Assembly (NCBI RefSeq): GCF_964355755.1
Contig: NC_092675.1
Location: forward strand, 20,412,912 to 20,476,911
From: Antedon mediterranea
Taxonomy: Eukaryota > Echinodermata > Crinoidea > Comatulida > Antedonidae
DNA: 64,000 bases
Direction of reading: 5' to 3'
Position numbers and translations under genes: made by a program. The notes beneath the pieces are model-generated. The model was not told the DNA's origin and searched no databases. It worked only from the letters and a program-made list of their open reading frames with translations. Below are positions 1 to 14,084 of the stretch, piece by piece. The stretch's first letter is position 1; every line of letters starts with the position of its first letter.

Positions 1-3000
1 TGCACTGTATAAGTAGGGAATTTTAAGTAGGAGTTGTTTTAAATGTCATTGGTCTCGGCTAATCAGTTATTGCCATTTGACTATGATAGGCATCTTTATT
101 ACCAAACAATATTAAAATATAATGACTTCCTTCACTTTTTACAACCTAGTTTGTGTTTTAAAATGTCAATTTAGGATAAATTTACAGATTTTACTATTTA
201 AACTGCGTAAACTTAATGCAAACTTTAAAAAAACACCCACAAACATCATCCAAACAACTTAATATTGATTATACCACTACAAGAACTATAAAAGAGGACA
301 ATTTATGAAATAATTTCATTGAAATATCTCTAGGTTTGAATTTTTAGGGTAAAAGATGTCAATTTTGGATAAATTTACAGATTTTGCCATGTAAACTGTG
401 CAAACTTTTAAAAAACACCCCACAAACATCATCCAAACCACTTAATATTGAGTATACCACTACTAGAACTATAAAAGAGGACAATTTATGAAATAATTTT
501 ATTGAAATAGCTCTAGGTTTGAATTTTTAGGGTAAAAAATGTCAATTTTCGATAAATTTACAGATTTTACCATGTAAACTGCGTAAACTTAATGCAAACT
601 TTAAAAAAAAAAACCACAAACATCATCCAAACAACTTAATATTGATTGTACTACTACTAGAACTATAAAAGAGGACAATTTATGAAATAATTTGATTGAA
701 ATAGCTCTGGTTTGAATTTTTAGGGTAAAAAATGTCAATTTTGGATACATTTACAGATTTTGCCATGTAAACTGCGTAAACTTAATGCTAACTTAACAAA
801 AACACCCCACAAACATTATTCAAACAACTTAATATTGATTATATCACTACTAGAACTGTAAAAAAAGAGAATTTTTGAAATCAATTTATTGAAATAGCTC
901 TGAAGTTTGACTTTTTAGGGTGAAAAATGTCAATTTTGGATAAATTTACAGATTTTACCATTTAAACTGCGTAAACTTAATGCAAACTTTAAAAAAACAC
1001 CCACAAACATCATCCAAACAACTTAATATTGATTATACCACTACAAGAACTATAAAAGAGGACAATTTATGAAATAATTTCATTGGAATATCTCTAGGTT
1101 TGAATTTTTAGGGTAAAAGATGTCAATTTTGGATAAATTTACAGATTTTGCCATGTAAACTGTGCAAACTTTAAAAAAACACCCCACAAACATCATCCAA
1201 ACCACTTAATATTGAGTATACCACTACTAGAACTATAAAAGAGGACAATTTATGAAATAATTTTATTGAAATAGCTCTAGGTTTGAATTTTTAGGGTAAA
1301 AAATGTCAATTTTGGATAAATTTACAGATTTTACCATGTAAACTGCGTAAACTTAATGCAAACTTTAAAAAAAAAAACCACAAACATCATCCAAACAACT
1401 TAATATTGATTGTATTACTACTAGAACTATAAAAGAGGACAATTTATGAAATAATTTGATTGAAATAGCTCTGGTTTGAATTTTTAGGGTAAAAAATGTC
1501 AATTTTGGATACATTTACAGATTTTGCCATGTAAACTGCGTAAACTTAATGCTAACTTAACAAAAACACCCACAAACATTATTCAAACAACTTAATATTG
1601 ATTATATCACTACTAGAACTGTAAAAGAAGAGAATTTTTGAAATCAATTTATTGAAATAGCTCTGAAGTTTGACTTTTTAGGGTGAAAAATGTCAATTTT
1701 GGATAAATTTACAGATTTTACCATTTAAACTGCGTAAACTTAATGCAAACTTTAAAAAAACACCCACAAACATCATCCAAACAACTTAATATTGATTATA
1801 CCACTACAAGAACTATAAAAGAGGACAATTTATGAAATAATTTCATTGAAATAGCTCTAGGTTTGAATTTTTAGGGTAAAAGATGTCAATTTTGGATAAA
1901 TTTACAGATTTTACCATTTACTGCGTAAACTTAATGCAAACTTTAAAAAAACACCCACAAACATCATCCAAACAACTTAATATTGATTATACCACTACAA
2001 GAACTATAAAAGAGGACAATTTATGAAATAATTTCATTGAAATAGCTCTAGGTTTGAATTTTTAGGGTAAAAAATGTCAATTTTGGATAAATTTACAGAT
2101 TTTGCCATGTAAACTGTGCAAACTTTAAAAAAACACCCCACAAACATCATCCAAACCACTTAATATTGAGTATGCCACTACTAGAACTATAAAAGAGGAC
2201 AATTTATGAAATAATTTTATTGAAATAGCTCTAGGTTTGAATTTTTAGGGTAAAAAATGTCAATTTTGGATAAATTTACAGATTTTACCATGTAAACTGC
2301 GTAAACTTAATGCAAACTTTTAAAAAACACCCACAAACATCATCCAAACAACTTAATATTGATTATACCACTACTAGAACTATAAAAGAGGACAATTTAT
2401 GAAATAATTTTATTGAAATAGCTCTGGTTTGAATTTTTAGGGTAAAAAATGTCAATTTTGGATAAATTTACAGTTTTTGCCATGTAAACTGCGTAAACTT
2501 AATGCTAACTTAACAAAAACACCCCACAAACATCATTCAAACAACTTAATATTGATTATATCACTACTAGAACTGTAAAAGAAGAGAATTTTTGAAATAA
2601 ATTTATTGAAATAGCTCTGAAGTTTGACTTTTTAGGGTGAAAAATGTCAATTTTGGATAAATTTACAGATTTTACCATTTAAACTGCGTAAACTTAATGC
2701 AAACTTTAAAAAAACACCCACAAACATCATCCAAACAACTTAATATTGATTATACCACTACAAGAACTATAAAAGAGGACAGTTTATGAAATAATTTCAT
2801 TGAAATAGCTCTAGGTTTGATTTTTTAGGGTGAAAAATGTAAACTTTGGATAAATTGACCATGTAAACTGTGCAAACTTTAAAAAAAAACACCCCACAAA
2901 CATCATCCAAACAACTTAATATTGATTATACCACTACTAGAACTATAAAAGAGGACAATTTATGAAATCATTTTATTAAAATAGTTCTAGGTATAAATTG

Positions 3001-3835
3001 ACACATTTTACCATGTAAACTGTGCAAACTTTTAAAAAACACCCCACAAACATCATCCAAACCACTTAATATTGATTATATCATTATTAGAACTATAAAA
3101 GAGGACCATTTATGAAATAATTTTATTGAAATGGCTCTAAGATTTTTCTAGGAGTGAAAAATGTCAATTTTGGATAATTGACAGATTTTACCATGTAAAC
3201 TGCGAAACTTAATTAAAAAATACCTCACAAACATCATTCAAACAATTGAATACTGATTATACCACTACTAGAACTATAAAAGAAGACAATTTATGAAATC
3301 ATTTTATTAAAATAGTTCTAGGTTTGACATTTTTGGGGTGATTATGAAATAATTTTATTGAAATAGCTCTAGGAATAAATTGACACATTTTACCATGTAA
3401 ACTGTGCAAACTTTTAAAAAACACCCCACAAACATCATCCAAACCACTTTGATTATATCATTATTAGAACCATAAAAAGAGGACAATTTATGAAATAATT
3501 TTATTGAAATGTCTCTAAGATTTTTTTACTAGGAGTGAAAAATGTCAATTTTGGATAATTGACAGATTTTACCATGTAAACTGCGTAAACTTAATTAAAA
3601 AATACCCCACAAACATCATTCAAACAATTGAATACTGATTATACCACTACTAGAAATATAAAAGAAGACAATTTATAAAATCATTTTATTATTAAATAGC
3701 TCTAGGTTTGACATTTTTGGGGTAAAAAACCACTTAATATTGATTATCACTAAAACTATAAAAGAAGACAACTTATGAAATGATTTTATTGAAATAGGTC
3801 AAAGTTTGACCTTTTTGGATAAATTGACAGATTTT
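1..3835. repeat. Satellite A, ~190-bp monomers in a ~764-bp higher-order repeat
   Basis: A tandem array of AT-rich monomers of about 183-194 bp, each containing GAGGACAATTTATGAAAT or a close variant. Four monomer types alternate. Type A has CCACTACAAGAACT (near 262, 1028, 1792, 1985, 2747). Type B has ATTGAGTATACCAC. Type C has CTCTGGTTTGAA. Type D has AGAGAATTTTTGAAAT (near 862, 1626, 2581). Same-type spacing is about 764 bp, with one extra A-type monomer near 1985. Monomers become shorter and more divergent after about 2830. The array is open at the left window edge. No coding potential seen. Confidence 0.93.
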
Positions 3836-3889
3836 AAAGTGTAAACTTTACAATGCAAAAAAGGCCATCTGCAAACATCCTTCAAACCA

Positions 3890-6260
3890 CTTATTATATT
3901 AAGACAATATTAATATTTGAAGCAGATATAAAATGATGCATACTCAGTTATCAAATGACTAGGCCTACACTGATCATATTTGATATTGGTATATAGACAG
4001 TTAATATTAATTATTGTTGAGGTAGTTCAAACTATGATTACACTGATCATATCCAAAATTGTGATATAGAATATTATTAATAGTTATGGAAAAGATAGAT
4101 ATTAAAAAACTAAACAGATCATATCCAACAGTTTGATATAGATTATTAATATTAATTAAGGATGATGCAGATATTAAAAGATTTTTGCTCAGTTATCAAT
4201 TTATGACTACACTGATCATATCCAACTACGTGTTATAGATTATTAATAATAATTATTGATGAAATAGATATTGAAAGATGCGTGCTCAGTTATCAAATTA
4301 TGACTACACTAATCATATCCAACATTGTGATATAGATTATTAATAATAATTATTGATGAGGTAGATATTAAAAGATGCATGCTCAGTTATCAAACTATGA
4401 CTACACTGATCATATCCAACATTGTGATATAGGATATTATTAATAGTTATTGATAAGGTAGATATTAAAAAACCAAACAGATCATATCCAACAGTGTAAT
4501 ATAGATTATTAATATTAATTATTAATGAGGTAGATATTCTTCTTCTTTATTGTATCAAACAAAAACAATTTCAATACAAAAGGTAGCCAAGGTATAGCCG
4601 AAGCTAATCAAGCTTGGTACCTTTTATCTTAACTAACTTAAGCTACGAAATTAACAAATGAATAACAGAACTTAAAAGAAAATAAAAATTTGATAACGTC
4701 AAAAACCAAACAAAAAATGTTGAATAATAAATAAATAACATAACATAACATTAAGTGCTGTATGTACTATACTGTAATAAAAAAAACCATATCAGTTCAA
4801 TAGATCTGATGAATTAACAATATATAAAACATTGTAAATTATAGATTATTCTTTTATATACTTAAATAAAAGTAATTCTAAAGATGTATGCTCAGTTATC
4901 AAATTATGACTACACTGATCATATCCAACAATGTGATATAAATTATTAATAATAATTATTGATGAAATAGATATTGAAAGATGCGTGCTCAGTTATCAAA
5001 TTATGACTACACTAATCATATCCAACATTGTGATATAGGATATTATTAATAGTCATTGATAAGGTAGATATTAAAAGATGCATGCTCAGTTATCATATTA
5101 TGACTACACTGATCATATTGAACAATGCAATATAGATTATTAATATTAATTATTGATGAGGTAGATATTAAAAGATGCATGCTCAGTTATCAAATTCTGA
5201 CTACACTGATCATATCCAACAATGTGATATAGATTATTAATAATAATTATTGAAAGGTAGATAATAAAAGATGCGTGCTCAGTTATCAAATTATGACTAC
5301 ACTGATCATATCGAACAATGTGATATAGATTATTAATATTAATTATTGATGAGGTAGATATTAAAAGATGCGTGCTCAGTTATCAAATTCTGACTACACT
5401 GATCATTATCGAACAATGTGATATAAGATATTAATAATGATTATTGATGAGGTAGATATTAAAAGATGCGTGCTCAGTTATCAAATTCTGACTACTGTAC
5501 ACTGATCATATCCAACGTGATATAATATATTATTAATAGTTATTGATAAGGTATATTAAAAAACTAAACAGATCATATCCAACAATGTGATATAGATTAT
5601 TAATATTAATTAATGATGATGTAGATATTAAAAGATTATTGCTCAGTTATCAAATTATGACTACACTGATAATAACCAACAATGTGATATAGATTATTAA
5701 TAATAATTATTGATGAAATAGATATTGAAAGATGGGTGCTCAGTTATAAAATTATGACTACACTGATCATATCCAACATTGTGATATAGGATATTATTAA
5801 TAGTTATTGATAAGGTATATTAAAAGATGCGTGCTGTTATTAAATTATGACTACACTGATCATATCGAACAATGTGATATAGATTATTAATATTAATTAT
5901 TGATGAGGTAGATATTAAAAGATGCGTGCTCAGTTATCAAATTCTGACTACACTGATCATATCGAACAATGTGATATATTATGATATTAATATTAATTAT
6001 TGATGAGGTAGATATTAAAAGATGCGTGCTCAGTTATCAAATTATGACTAACACTGATCATATCCTACATTGTGATATAGGACATTATTAATAGTTATTG
6101 ATAAGGTAGTTATTAAAAGATGCGTGCTCAGTTATCAAATTTTGACTACAAAGATCATATCCAACATTGTGATGTAGATTTATATTAATATTAATTATTG
6201 ATGATGTAGATATTATAAGATGCATGCTAAGTTATCAAATTGTTACTACACGGATCATAT
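3890..6260. repeat. Satellite B, ~98-bp tandem repeat
   Basis: About two dozen tandem units of about 95-100 bp. Each contains TGCTCAGTTATCAAATTATG, then a TACACTGATCATATCCAACA-like segment and an AT-rich ATTATTAATAATAATT block. Units start near 4187, 4281, 4379, 4886, 4986, 5083, 5181, 5276, 5374 and 5472. The array directly follows satellite A but shares no obvious monomer with it. One foreign segment interrupts it (4540-4868). Confidence 0.92.
4540..4868 (-). mobile_element. Retroelement-like insertion inside satellite B
   Basis: About 320 bp of non-satellite sequence splits one satellite B unit between its GATATT and AAAGATG parts. The left end, CTTCTTCTTTATTGTATC, resembles the reversed 3' end of a LINE or SINE. 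ATTCT is present at both junctions and may be a short target-site duplication. No ORF. The class is inferred only from the ends. Confidence 0.5.
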
Positions 6261-6594
6261 TTGATATTGTGATTGATGATATATTCATATAAAGAGTGTA
6301 CAATACTCACAGTATTTTTTAATCCATCCACATGAAGAAGAGACACAAGAAGAGTTGTTTGAAATTGTGAAGCCTCACAACCTTACTAATTGTGATGACA
6401 TTTAATATAATATTACAGCCATACACAAACAGTAAGGTAGTTAGGGTCACTACAATCTATTAAAATAATTAACATTAATTTAACTGGAAACATTGTTAAT
6501 TATCAGTTTGAGTTTGACTTTTGTCTCTTTTGTTGTAGAATTGAATCTCTGTTTATCCATTGCTTTCAACCTGAAAATAAACAGGCCTAATACC
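6261..6594. other. Unique AT-rich spacer after satellite B
   Basis: Non-repetitive sequence between satellite B and the AGGCCTA-rich block. No ORF, RNA gene or repeat boundary recognised. Confidence 0.5.
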
Positions 6595-7215
6595 TTGGCA
6601 TTAGCAATGAAATCAACTTACACACTATGTGACCCCCCAGCCTATCCCTAGCTAGGCCTATGCCTCTCTAGACCATTCTGCTGGCTAGCTAGCAAGGCCC
6701 TAGGCCTAGTCCTATAATTAATAGCACAGGTCTCATATAGATAGGCCTAGAGTGTTTAGACTGAGCCTGGTGGTTATATGCCTATTTATTTAACTAGGAC
6801 TAGGAGGCAGGCCTAATCAGCCTAAACTAAGGCCTAATAAACTAGTCTAGGCCCTAACTAGAATACATAGAGCTAGCTAGTTAGGCAGCCTAGGCCTAGC
6901 TACTTATTAGCTAGTAAGTAGGCCTAGCTAGCTAGCCTACCAGTTCCCTAGTAGGGCCTAACCAGGTGGGCCTAGCCTAGCCTACTACTCTAAGCTAGAT
7001 CTTTCTATTTCTAGGCCTAGCTAGACAAGGCTAGCCATAGATAGTAGGCCTAGTAGTACTAGGCCTACCTAGTTTTTAGGCCTAAACTATTAGCTAGAGT
7101 AGAGAGATGCTAGCCTAACTAGGCCTAGGCCCTAGCTAGCTAGCTAGGCCTAGACTAGGCTAGCCTATAAATAGGCCTGCCCTCTAGTTAGGCCTAGGCC
7201 TAATCTGCCCTTTTT
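6595..7215. repeat. AGGCCTA/CTAGC palindrome-rich block
   Basis: About 600 bp saturated with short self-complementary words (TAGGCCTA, CCTAGGCC, GCTAGCTAGC). They recur every 10-20 bp without a fixed period. Single copies of the same words are scattered through the window (near 3960, 31075, 35848, 41582). No ORF. It is far less AT-rich than its flanks. Confidence 0.75.
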
Positions 7216-7955
7216 GGAGGCTAAAATATTGTCTGAAATAAGCTATGACCTACAAATATAGCTTAACTATCTGTTTAAGGGTGACACTGATGATGGGTAA
7301 TCAATAAAATATGCTTCTAAATCTACCTTTTTGGCTTGCAATCATAATATCCAGTCTAGCCTAGGCCTAGGCCTGCACGGATCAGGTAGCGAAACGAACG
7401 AAGTGAGAGCAGAGAGCTGAGGAGGAGGAGGAGGCCTCCTCCTCGGCCTAGGTTTCAGGCAGAAAAGAACATCTTGAGTTTGTGTAATTATATATCTATT
7501 TATAGTTATTTTAAAATATATCCCTAACATTTAAAAAATTATATATATTACTGACAATTAATTCTAAGAATGATACTCTATCTAATGATATAATCAATTA
7601 AATGTATTTTCCGTACGAAATTAATTATATACGAGGATGGCATAAGTGATAGTTCTCTGTTATCAAAAAACAACTACATACTATACCTGTACATTTTATG
7701 GCAATACAAACAAATTGTGTCTACTCGTGAAAAATAATATTTCTGAAAAAAAATAACGAAAACAAACAACTATACATTTAATTATTTAATATGTGAAAAA
7801 AGAAAAAAAATCAGTCTTAATTGTATGTAAATTAAATACTATAGTGAGCAAGGATAGCAACCAACCGAAAAAAATATGCGGGACTGTTTACACCGCGAAT
7901 ACGCAAGTACATAAGTTCGTTCCAGGTTGACTTGATGCGGAATACATTGCGCATC
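7216..7955. other. Noncoding spacer with a short perfect hairpin
   Basis: No gene recognised. A purine-rich run with its complement (GGAGGAGGAGG then CCTCCTCC) lies near 7420-7445. A perfect 9-bp stem, CTTGATGCG and CGCATCAAG around a 10-nt loop, lies at 7931-7958, at the outer edge of the long inverted repeat. Confidence 0.45.
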
Positions 7956-8890
7956 AAGGGCCTTTGGCGCTAGTTCCGTTTCGCACCTGTTTTTATTTCG
8001 ACTTCCTTTTGACTCCAAATTGTTAAGCAACTTATTGTGAATACCACACCTTAAAATTGGGCCTCATAAGTACTTTTATGAAGAAGAATCACATAAAAAG
8101 TAACAAATAAATCCTTAAATTGATGATTTTACAGACATGTTTCTCGCATACCGTTCGCGAATTTAGCATACTCGAAGTTCAATATTTTCGTTTCTATGGA
8201 GCGCCAAAAGAGCAACAACAATAGATGGTTAAAACCTGAGTGGAATGCGTCTTCTTTTAATGCATTTATTATTGAAATACACGTTTAATTTTAATATATT
8301 TTGTCAATAAAAATGCTGTAACATTTTACTGCTATTGCTAATAATTTGCTGTTTTCAAATAGCAACCAACCCTAGGCCTAAGAGTAAGACTAAGACTAAG
8401 AGGAATTTTGTTTAGATCAGGTATACCCCTACAGACTACAGTACATGTAATATGATGATGAATGTCAATTTTCATTCCTAAAAGTTCCTGCAAAAACCAT
8501 GTACAGTATCAACAGTAATATTTTTGTTGCATTGACATTGACAAAATATGATAAAATTGAACGTAATATTCACCAATAAATGCATTAAATATACGCAATT
8601 TACTGAGTTTTTAGCCCTCTATTATGATTGCTCTTTTGGCGCTCCATAGAAACAACAACATTGAACATGGAGTACTGGCCTATGCGAAATTCACGAACCG
8701 ATGTGCGAGAAACACGTCTGTAAATTCATCAATTTAAAGGATTTGTTTTTTACTTTTTGTGTGATCTCCTTCGTAAAAGTATTTTTGAGGCCTAATTCTA
8801 AGGTGTGGTACTCACGATAAAGTTACTTAACCAATTTTGAGTCAAAATAAACGACAGGTGCGAAACGGAACTAGCGCCGGGCCTTTCACA
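7956..8890. repeat. Long inverted repeat with ~260-bp arms
   Basis: The left arm (7956-8215) is the reverse complement of the right arm (8632-8890) at roughly 80-85% identity by eye. The arms share GCGCTAGTTCCGTTTCGCAC at their outer ends and GGAGCGCCAAAAGAGC at their inner ends. The spacer of about 415 bp is not repeated. It could be a foldback transposon with long terminal inverted repeats or an inverted duplication. No transposase ORF. It lies about 500 bp upstream of the zinc-finger array. Confidence 0.85.
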
Positions 8891-9042
8891 CCTGTTCCGG
8901 CATGGTTCTGGTTCGGCGAATCGAACGGCAATGTTTCGTTTTCACTATGCTCCACATGGCTATGCGCCAATCGATATGTGCATGGCCGCGTAAAAATGAA
9001 ACATTGGCTTTGCCAGCGCCAGACTGGAACCGTGCAGACGGG
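8875..9042. mobile_element. MITE family 2 copy (GGGCCTTTCACACC ends)
   Basis: The left end, GGGCCTTTCACACCTGTTCC, matches the ends of the copies at 37781 and 48676, and the interior (CGAATCGAAC, TTTCGTTTTCAC, TGGCTATGCG) matches them too. The right end is degenerate near 9036. A 112-aa ORF crosses this region and its reverse, but it is not conserved between the copies and looks fortuitous. The element abuts the right arm of the long inverted repeat. Confidence 0.7.
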
Positions 9043-9377
9043 CCCTTTACCCGTGTGGTTCAGCGACCGGGTTGACATTTTACCTTGTTTAAACCGGCCT
9101 GAATTTCTGCGTCCCAGGAACAATTTGGGTTACTTAATTCTGGATCAACTTGATTTGAGTTGTTATTTGTCCTAGACTCCTACTGTAAATTCAAACTATA
9201 CTTTCAAATGATGTTTTTATTTACAATATAATTTTGTACACAATTTTAATTTCAGTGATTTTTTTTATGAATGGTGGGTAATTTCTTTTTTTCAGTGACT
9301 TCTTGAAAGTGTACCAATACCCAGCGGTGGACAGCCGGGGCAAGTCAGGCTTACAGTACTTATGCCATCTGTGAATA

Positions 9378-10712
9378 ATGAATTTATACAAAAGTGAACA
9401 TTGTGGAGATAAACTTCAAACACACCAAGAGTTTAAATTTCTTCGATGTCAAGTGAACGTTGTCAGACTTTGTCTAGATTTAAATAGTGGATGGAGCAGA
9501 CATTTGGGAGAGTACACAGAAGAGACGCCATATGAATGTGTACATTGTGGAAAGAAATTCAACCAGAATGACGATCTGAAAAAACATATGAGAATACACA
9601 CAGGAGAGAAACCATATGAATGTGAACATTGTGGGAAGAAATTCAACCAGAATGACGATCTGAAAAAACATATGAGAATACACAAAGAAGAGACACCATA
9701 TGAATGTGAAAATTGTGGGAAGAAATTCAAAGACAATGATGATCTGAAAAAACATTTGAGAATGCACACAGGAGAGAAACCATATGAATGTGAACATTGT
9801 GGAAAGAAGTTTAACCAGAGTGACGATCTGAAAAGACATATGAGAATACACACAGGAGAGAAACCATATGAATGTGAACATTGTGGGAAGAAATTCAACC
9901 AGAATGACGATCTGAAAAAACATATGAGAATACACACAGGAGACGAACCATATGAATGTGAACATTGTGGAAAGAAGTTTAACCAGAGTGATGATCTGAA
10001 AAAACATTTGAAAATACACACCAGAGAGAAAACATATGAATGTGAACATTGTGGGAAGAAATTCAACCGGAATGACAGTTTGAAAAAACATATGAGAATA
10101 CACACAGGAGAGAAACCATATGAATGTGAACATTGTGGGAAGAAATTCAACCACATTGGGAATTTGAAAATTCATTTGAGAATACACACAGGAGAGAAAC
10201 CATATGAATGTGAACATTGTGGGAAGAAATTCAACCAGATTGGGCGTTTGAAAATTCATTTGAGAATACACACAGGAGAGAAACCATATGAATGTGAACA
10301 TTGTGGGAAGAAATTCAACTGGAATGACGATCTGAAAAAACATACGAGAATACACACAGGAGAGAAACCATATGAATGTGAACATTGTGGGAAGAAATTC
10401 AACCGGAATGACGTTCTGAAAAAACATATGAGAATACACACAGGAGAGAAACCATATGAATGTGAACATTGTGGGAAGAAATTCAACCAGATTGGGAATT
10501 TGGGAAGACATTTGAGAATACACACAGGAGAGACACCATATGAATGTGAACATTGTAAAAAGAAATTCAACCAGATTGGGAATTTGGGAAGACATTTTAG
10601 AATACACACAGGAGAGACACCATATGAATGTGAACATTGTGGGACGAAATTCAAACAGAATGACGATCTGAAAAAAACATTTGAGAATACACACAGAAGA
10701 GACACCATATGA
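9378..10712 (+). CDS. C2H2 zinc-finger array protein, 13 intact fingers
   Basis: The ORF encodes 444 aa. After about 50 N-terminal residues with no recognised domain there are 13 consecutive C2H2 fingers of exactly 28 aa (C-x2-C-x12-H-x3-H), mostly joined by TGEKP linkers, and a 14th that is frameshifted before its histidines. Such tandem arrays usually bind DNA in the nucleus. Helix contact positions -1, 2, 3 and 6 are repetitive: Q/D/D/K in many fingers, with variants R/D/S/K, W/D/D/K, H/G/N/I and Q/G/N/R. No KRAB, SCAN or BTB domain is visible. An in-frame TGA lies just before the chosen ATG, so any further N-terminus must come from upstream exons. A pyrimidine-tract acceptor occurs near 9294. 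The frame breaks at an extra A near 10671, and homologous fingers continue beyond, so this may be the surviving part of a decaying gene. Confidence 0.75.
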   Translation: MNLYKSEHCGDKLQTHQEFKFLRCQVNVVRLCLDLNSGWSRHLGEYTEETPYECVHCGKKFNQNDDLKKHMRIHTGEKPYECEHCGKKFNQNDDLKKHMRIHKEETPYECENCGKKFKDNDDLKKHLRMHTGEKPYECEHCGKKFNQSDDLKRHMRIHTGEKPYECEHCGKKFNQNDDLKKHMRIHTGDEPYECEHCGKKFNQSDDLKKHLKIHTREKTYECEHCGKKFNRNDSLKKHMRIHTGEKPYECEHCGKKFNHIGNLKIHLRIHTGEKPYECEHCGKKFNQIGRLKIHLRIHTGEKPYECEHCGKKFNWNDDLKKHTRIHTGEKPYECEHCGKKFNRNDVLKKHMRIHTGEKPYECEHCGKKFNQIGNLGRHLRIHTGETPYECEHCKKKFNQIGNLGRHFRIHTGETPYECEHCGTKFKQNDDLKKTFENTHRRDTI

Positions 10713-12575
<1,863 letters not shown>

Positions 12576-12695
12576 ACATTGTGGGAAGGAATTGTTCATT
12601 GATAATTAAGTTTTGTGATCTTTTTTTTCTTTAATTGTTTTATATTTTCAATATCATTGAATATTATAGTATAGGCCTAACTAAAATATCTTATC

Positions 12696-12748
12696 AGCTC
12701 TGTCTACACTATCAAACTTTATGAGACTAAAACGTGTAGACATAGCTT
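12696..12748. mobile_element. MITE family 1, internally deleted remnant
   Basis: Both ends of the family are present (AGCTCTGTCTACACTATC on the left, GTGTAGACATAGCTT on the right), but almost all of the interior is gone, leaving about 53 bp. It lies 3' of the zinc-finger array. Confidence 0.75.
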
Positions 12749-12905
12749 TAGAGAACTTTTTTGTAATTGTTTTTTTTCTTTTGATGTTTTATTTTCTGTT
12801 TAAAAATAAGTTTTTTGAGCTGTGATCGTTAAAATTTTATATTTGTTGCATATTTTATATATGTTTGTTGAATTCAACATAAAGATATTGTATGATGTGT
12901 TTATG

Positions 12906-12911
12906 AATAAA
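12906..12911 (+). terminator. Candidate polyadenylation signal of the zinc-finger locus
   Basis: AATAAA about 330 bp after the stop that ends the finger array, in AT-rich sequence. It is plausible as the 3' end of a transcript covering the array. No cleavage site can be seen directly. Confidence 0.35.
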
Positions 12912-12929
12912 TATACAGTACCTTGAATT

Positions 12930-13734
12930 ATTATATTGTGGGTTTTTCTCGATATACCTTCATCCTTTAAATCTTTTAGGAAAAAAAAGCACCATTATTA
13001 TAAAGAAGGTCCATCTATTTTTATTTTGTGAATATTCTGTGAGACTCGACTAAAAAACCATGTTTTGTGGTATATGTTGTCATTGTACGTATGGTAAGTT
13101 AAGCTGAGCTTTTTCTCCATGATTACTTTAAGTATGCGAACTCAACCAATCCAAGTCTTGAAATTTAAGAAATTATTGTAAGATATGTAGTAACACTTTT
13201 AAAAAAATTTTTGGAAATTATTTATTACAATTGCATATGTATTTAAACAAATAGAGGGACTAGGCATCGGAATCTTAACACATTTCTATTTATATTTCTG
13301 ACATAACTTAAGTATTCCTAAAATTGAGGGCGCCAAAAATAAAATTTAGGAGATTGAAAGGAAGCGGGAAGCCACAAAGTGGCGTCTGTATCGTGTACAA
13401 ACGAGTCGTAATTATTTGTTTTTAATGAGAGCAATGACGGTGCTACATCCCGATCAAACAAATTATTTATAAAATTCAGACCAGGGACCAGCCCGAAACG
13501 TTTCGGTGACTGCTGCAGCTCAGGGGATGTTAGAAGCTAGACAAGAAATAATGTCATGGCCGCCTCATTTAATGCACAGCTCTCATTTTCTAAAAAGAGA
13601 CAGACGGATCTAAAAAATCGAAAGCCTTTGCGGCAAAATGACATCAAAAGGCGGCCTATCAAGTATCTTGTGTGTACTGTCGTCAAGCCGCTGCTGTTAA
13701 AGTTCCACGTCATTCATGTTGCTGTCATAGTCCT
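12930..13734. other. Spacer with a possible decayed Cys-rich coding fragment
   Basis: Mostly noncoding. Near 13556-13735 an ATG-led frame (KKRQTDLKNRKPLRQN) and a second frame starting at 13642 (QVSCVYCRQAAAVKVPRHSC, then CCHSPECIVPQ) look coding-like. The second has a C-x2-C, H-C-C-C, C pattern that recalls the Cys-rich C-terminus of piggyBac-type transposases. The two frames would need a frameshift to join. It directly abuts a TTAA-type MITE. The identity is a guess. Confidence 0.25.
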
Positions 13735-14080
13735 GAATGTATTGTCCCCCAAAAACATGAAAAATCAAGATTAATTAAATCAGTCTTTGAATAGGTTATT
13801 TTGTAGTTTTAATAAATTTAATCACTTCCGTGGAAAAAAAAAACAAAAATTGTTTCCTTTTTAAAATGACAAACTAAATGGTTAAATTCAACCAAAAATA
13901 CATTGGCTAGCAGTCAATTTGACTAATTTTTGCTTTCAATTTGCAGTTTTTCTTAAGGTAAATACATTTTTTTCGATCTGATTTTTTGGTAAATGTGGAT
14001 AACTATTTTGTGACATTAAAATGGAATATTCAACAACAAAAAATGTCAATAATTATTTTTTTGAGGGGGACAATACATAT
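13735..14080. mobile_element. MITE family 3 (TTAA-type, ATTGTCCCCC ends)
   Basis: Inverted ends ATGTATTGTCCCCC and GGGGGACAATACAT enclose about 345 bp that is palindromic over long stretches. TTAA follows the right end, but the left flank lacks it. The interior matches the copy at 39837-40179 (for example CTTTGAATAGGYYATTTTG). No ORF. Confidence 0.8.
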
Positions 14081-14084
14081 TTAA

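Noticed and set aside
3835-6260. CRISPR-like array
   Set aside because: The ~98-bp units are contiguous satellite repeats with no unique spacers, and the window is eukaryotic.
8837-9175. 112-aa plus ORF and 93-aa minus ORF upstream of the zinc-finger array
   Set aside because: They overlap a MITE family 2 copy. The sister copies at 37781 and 48676 do not keep the frame.
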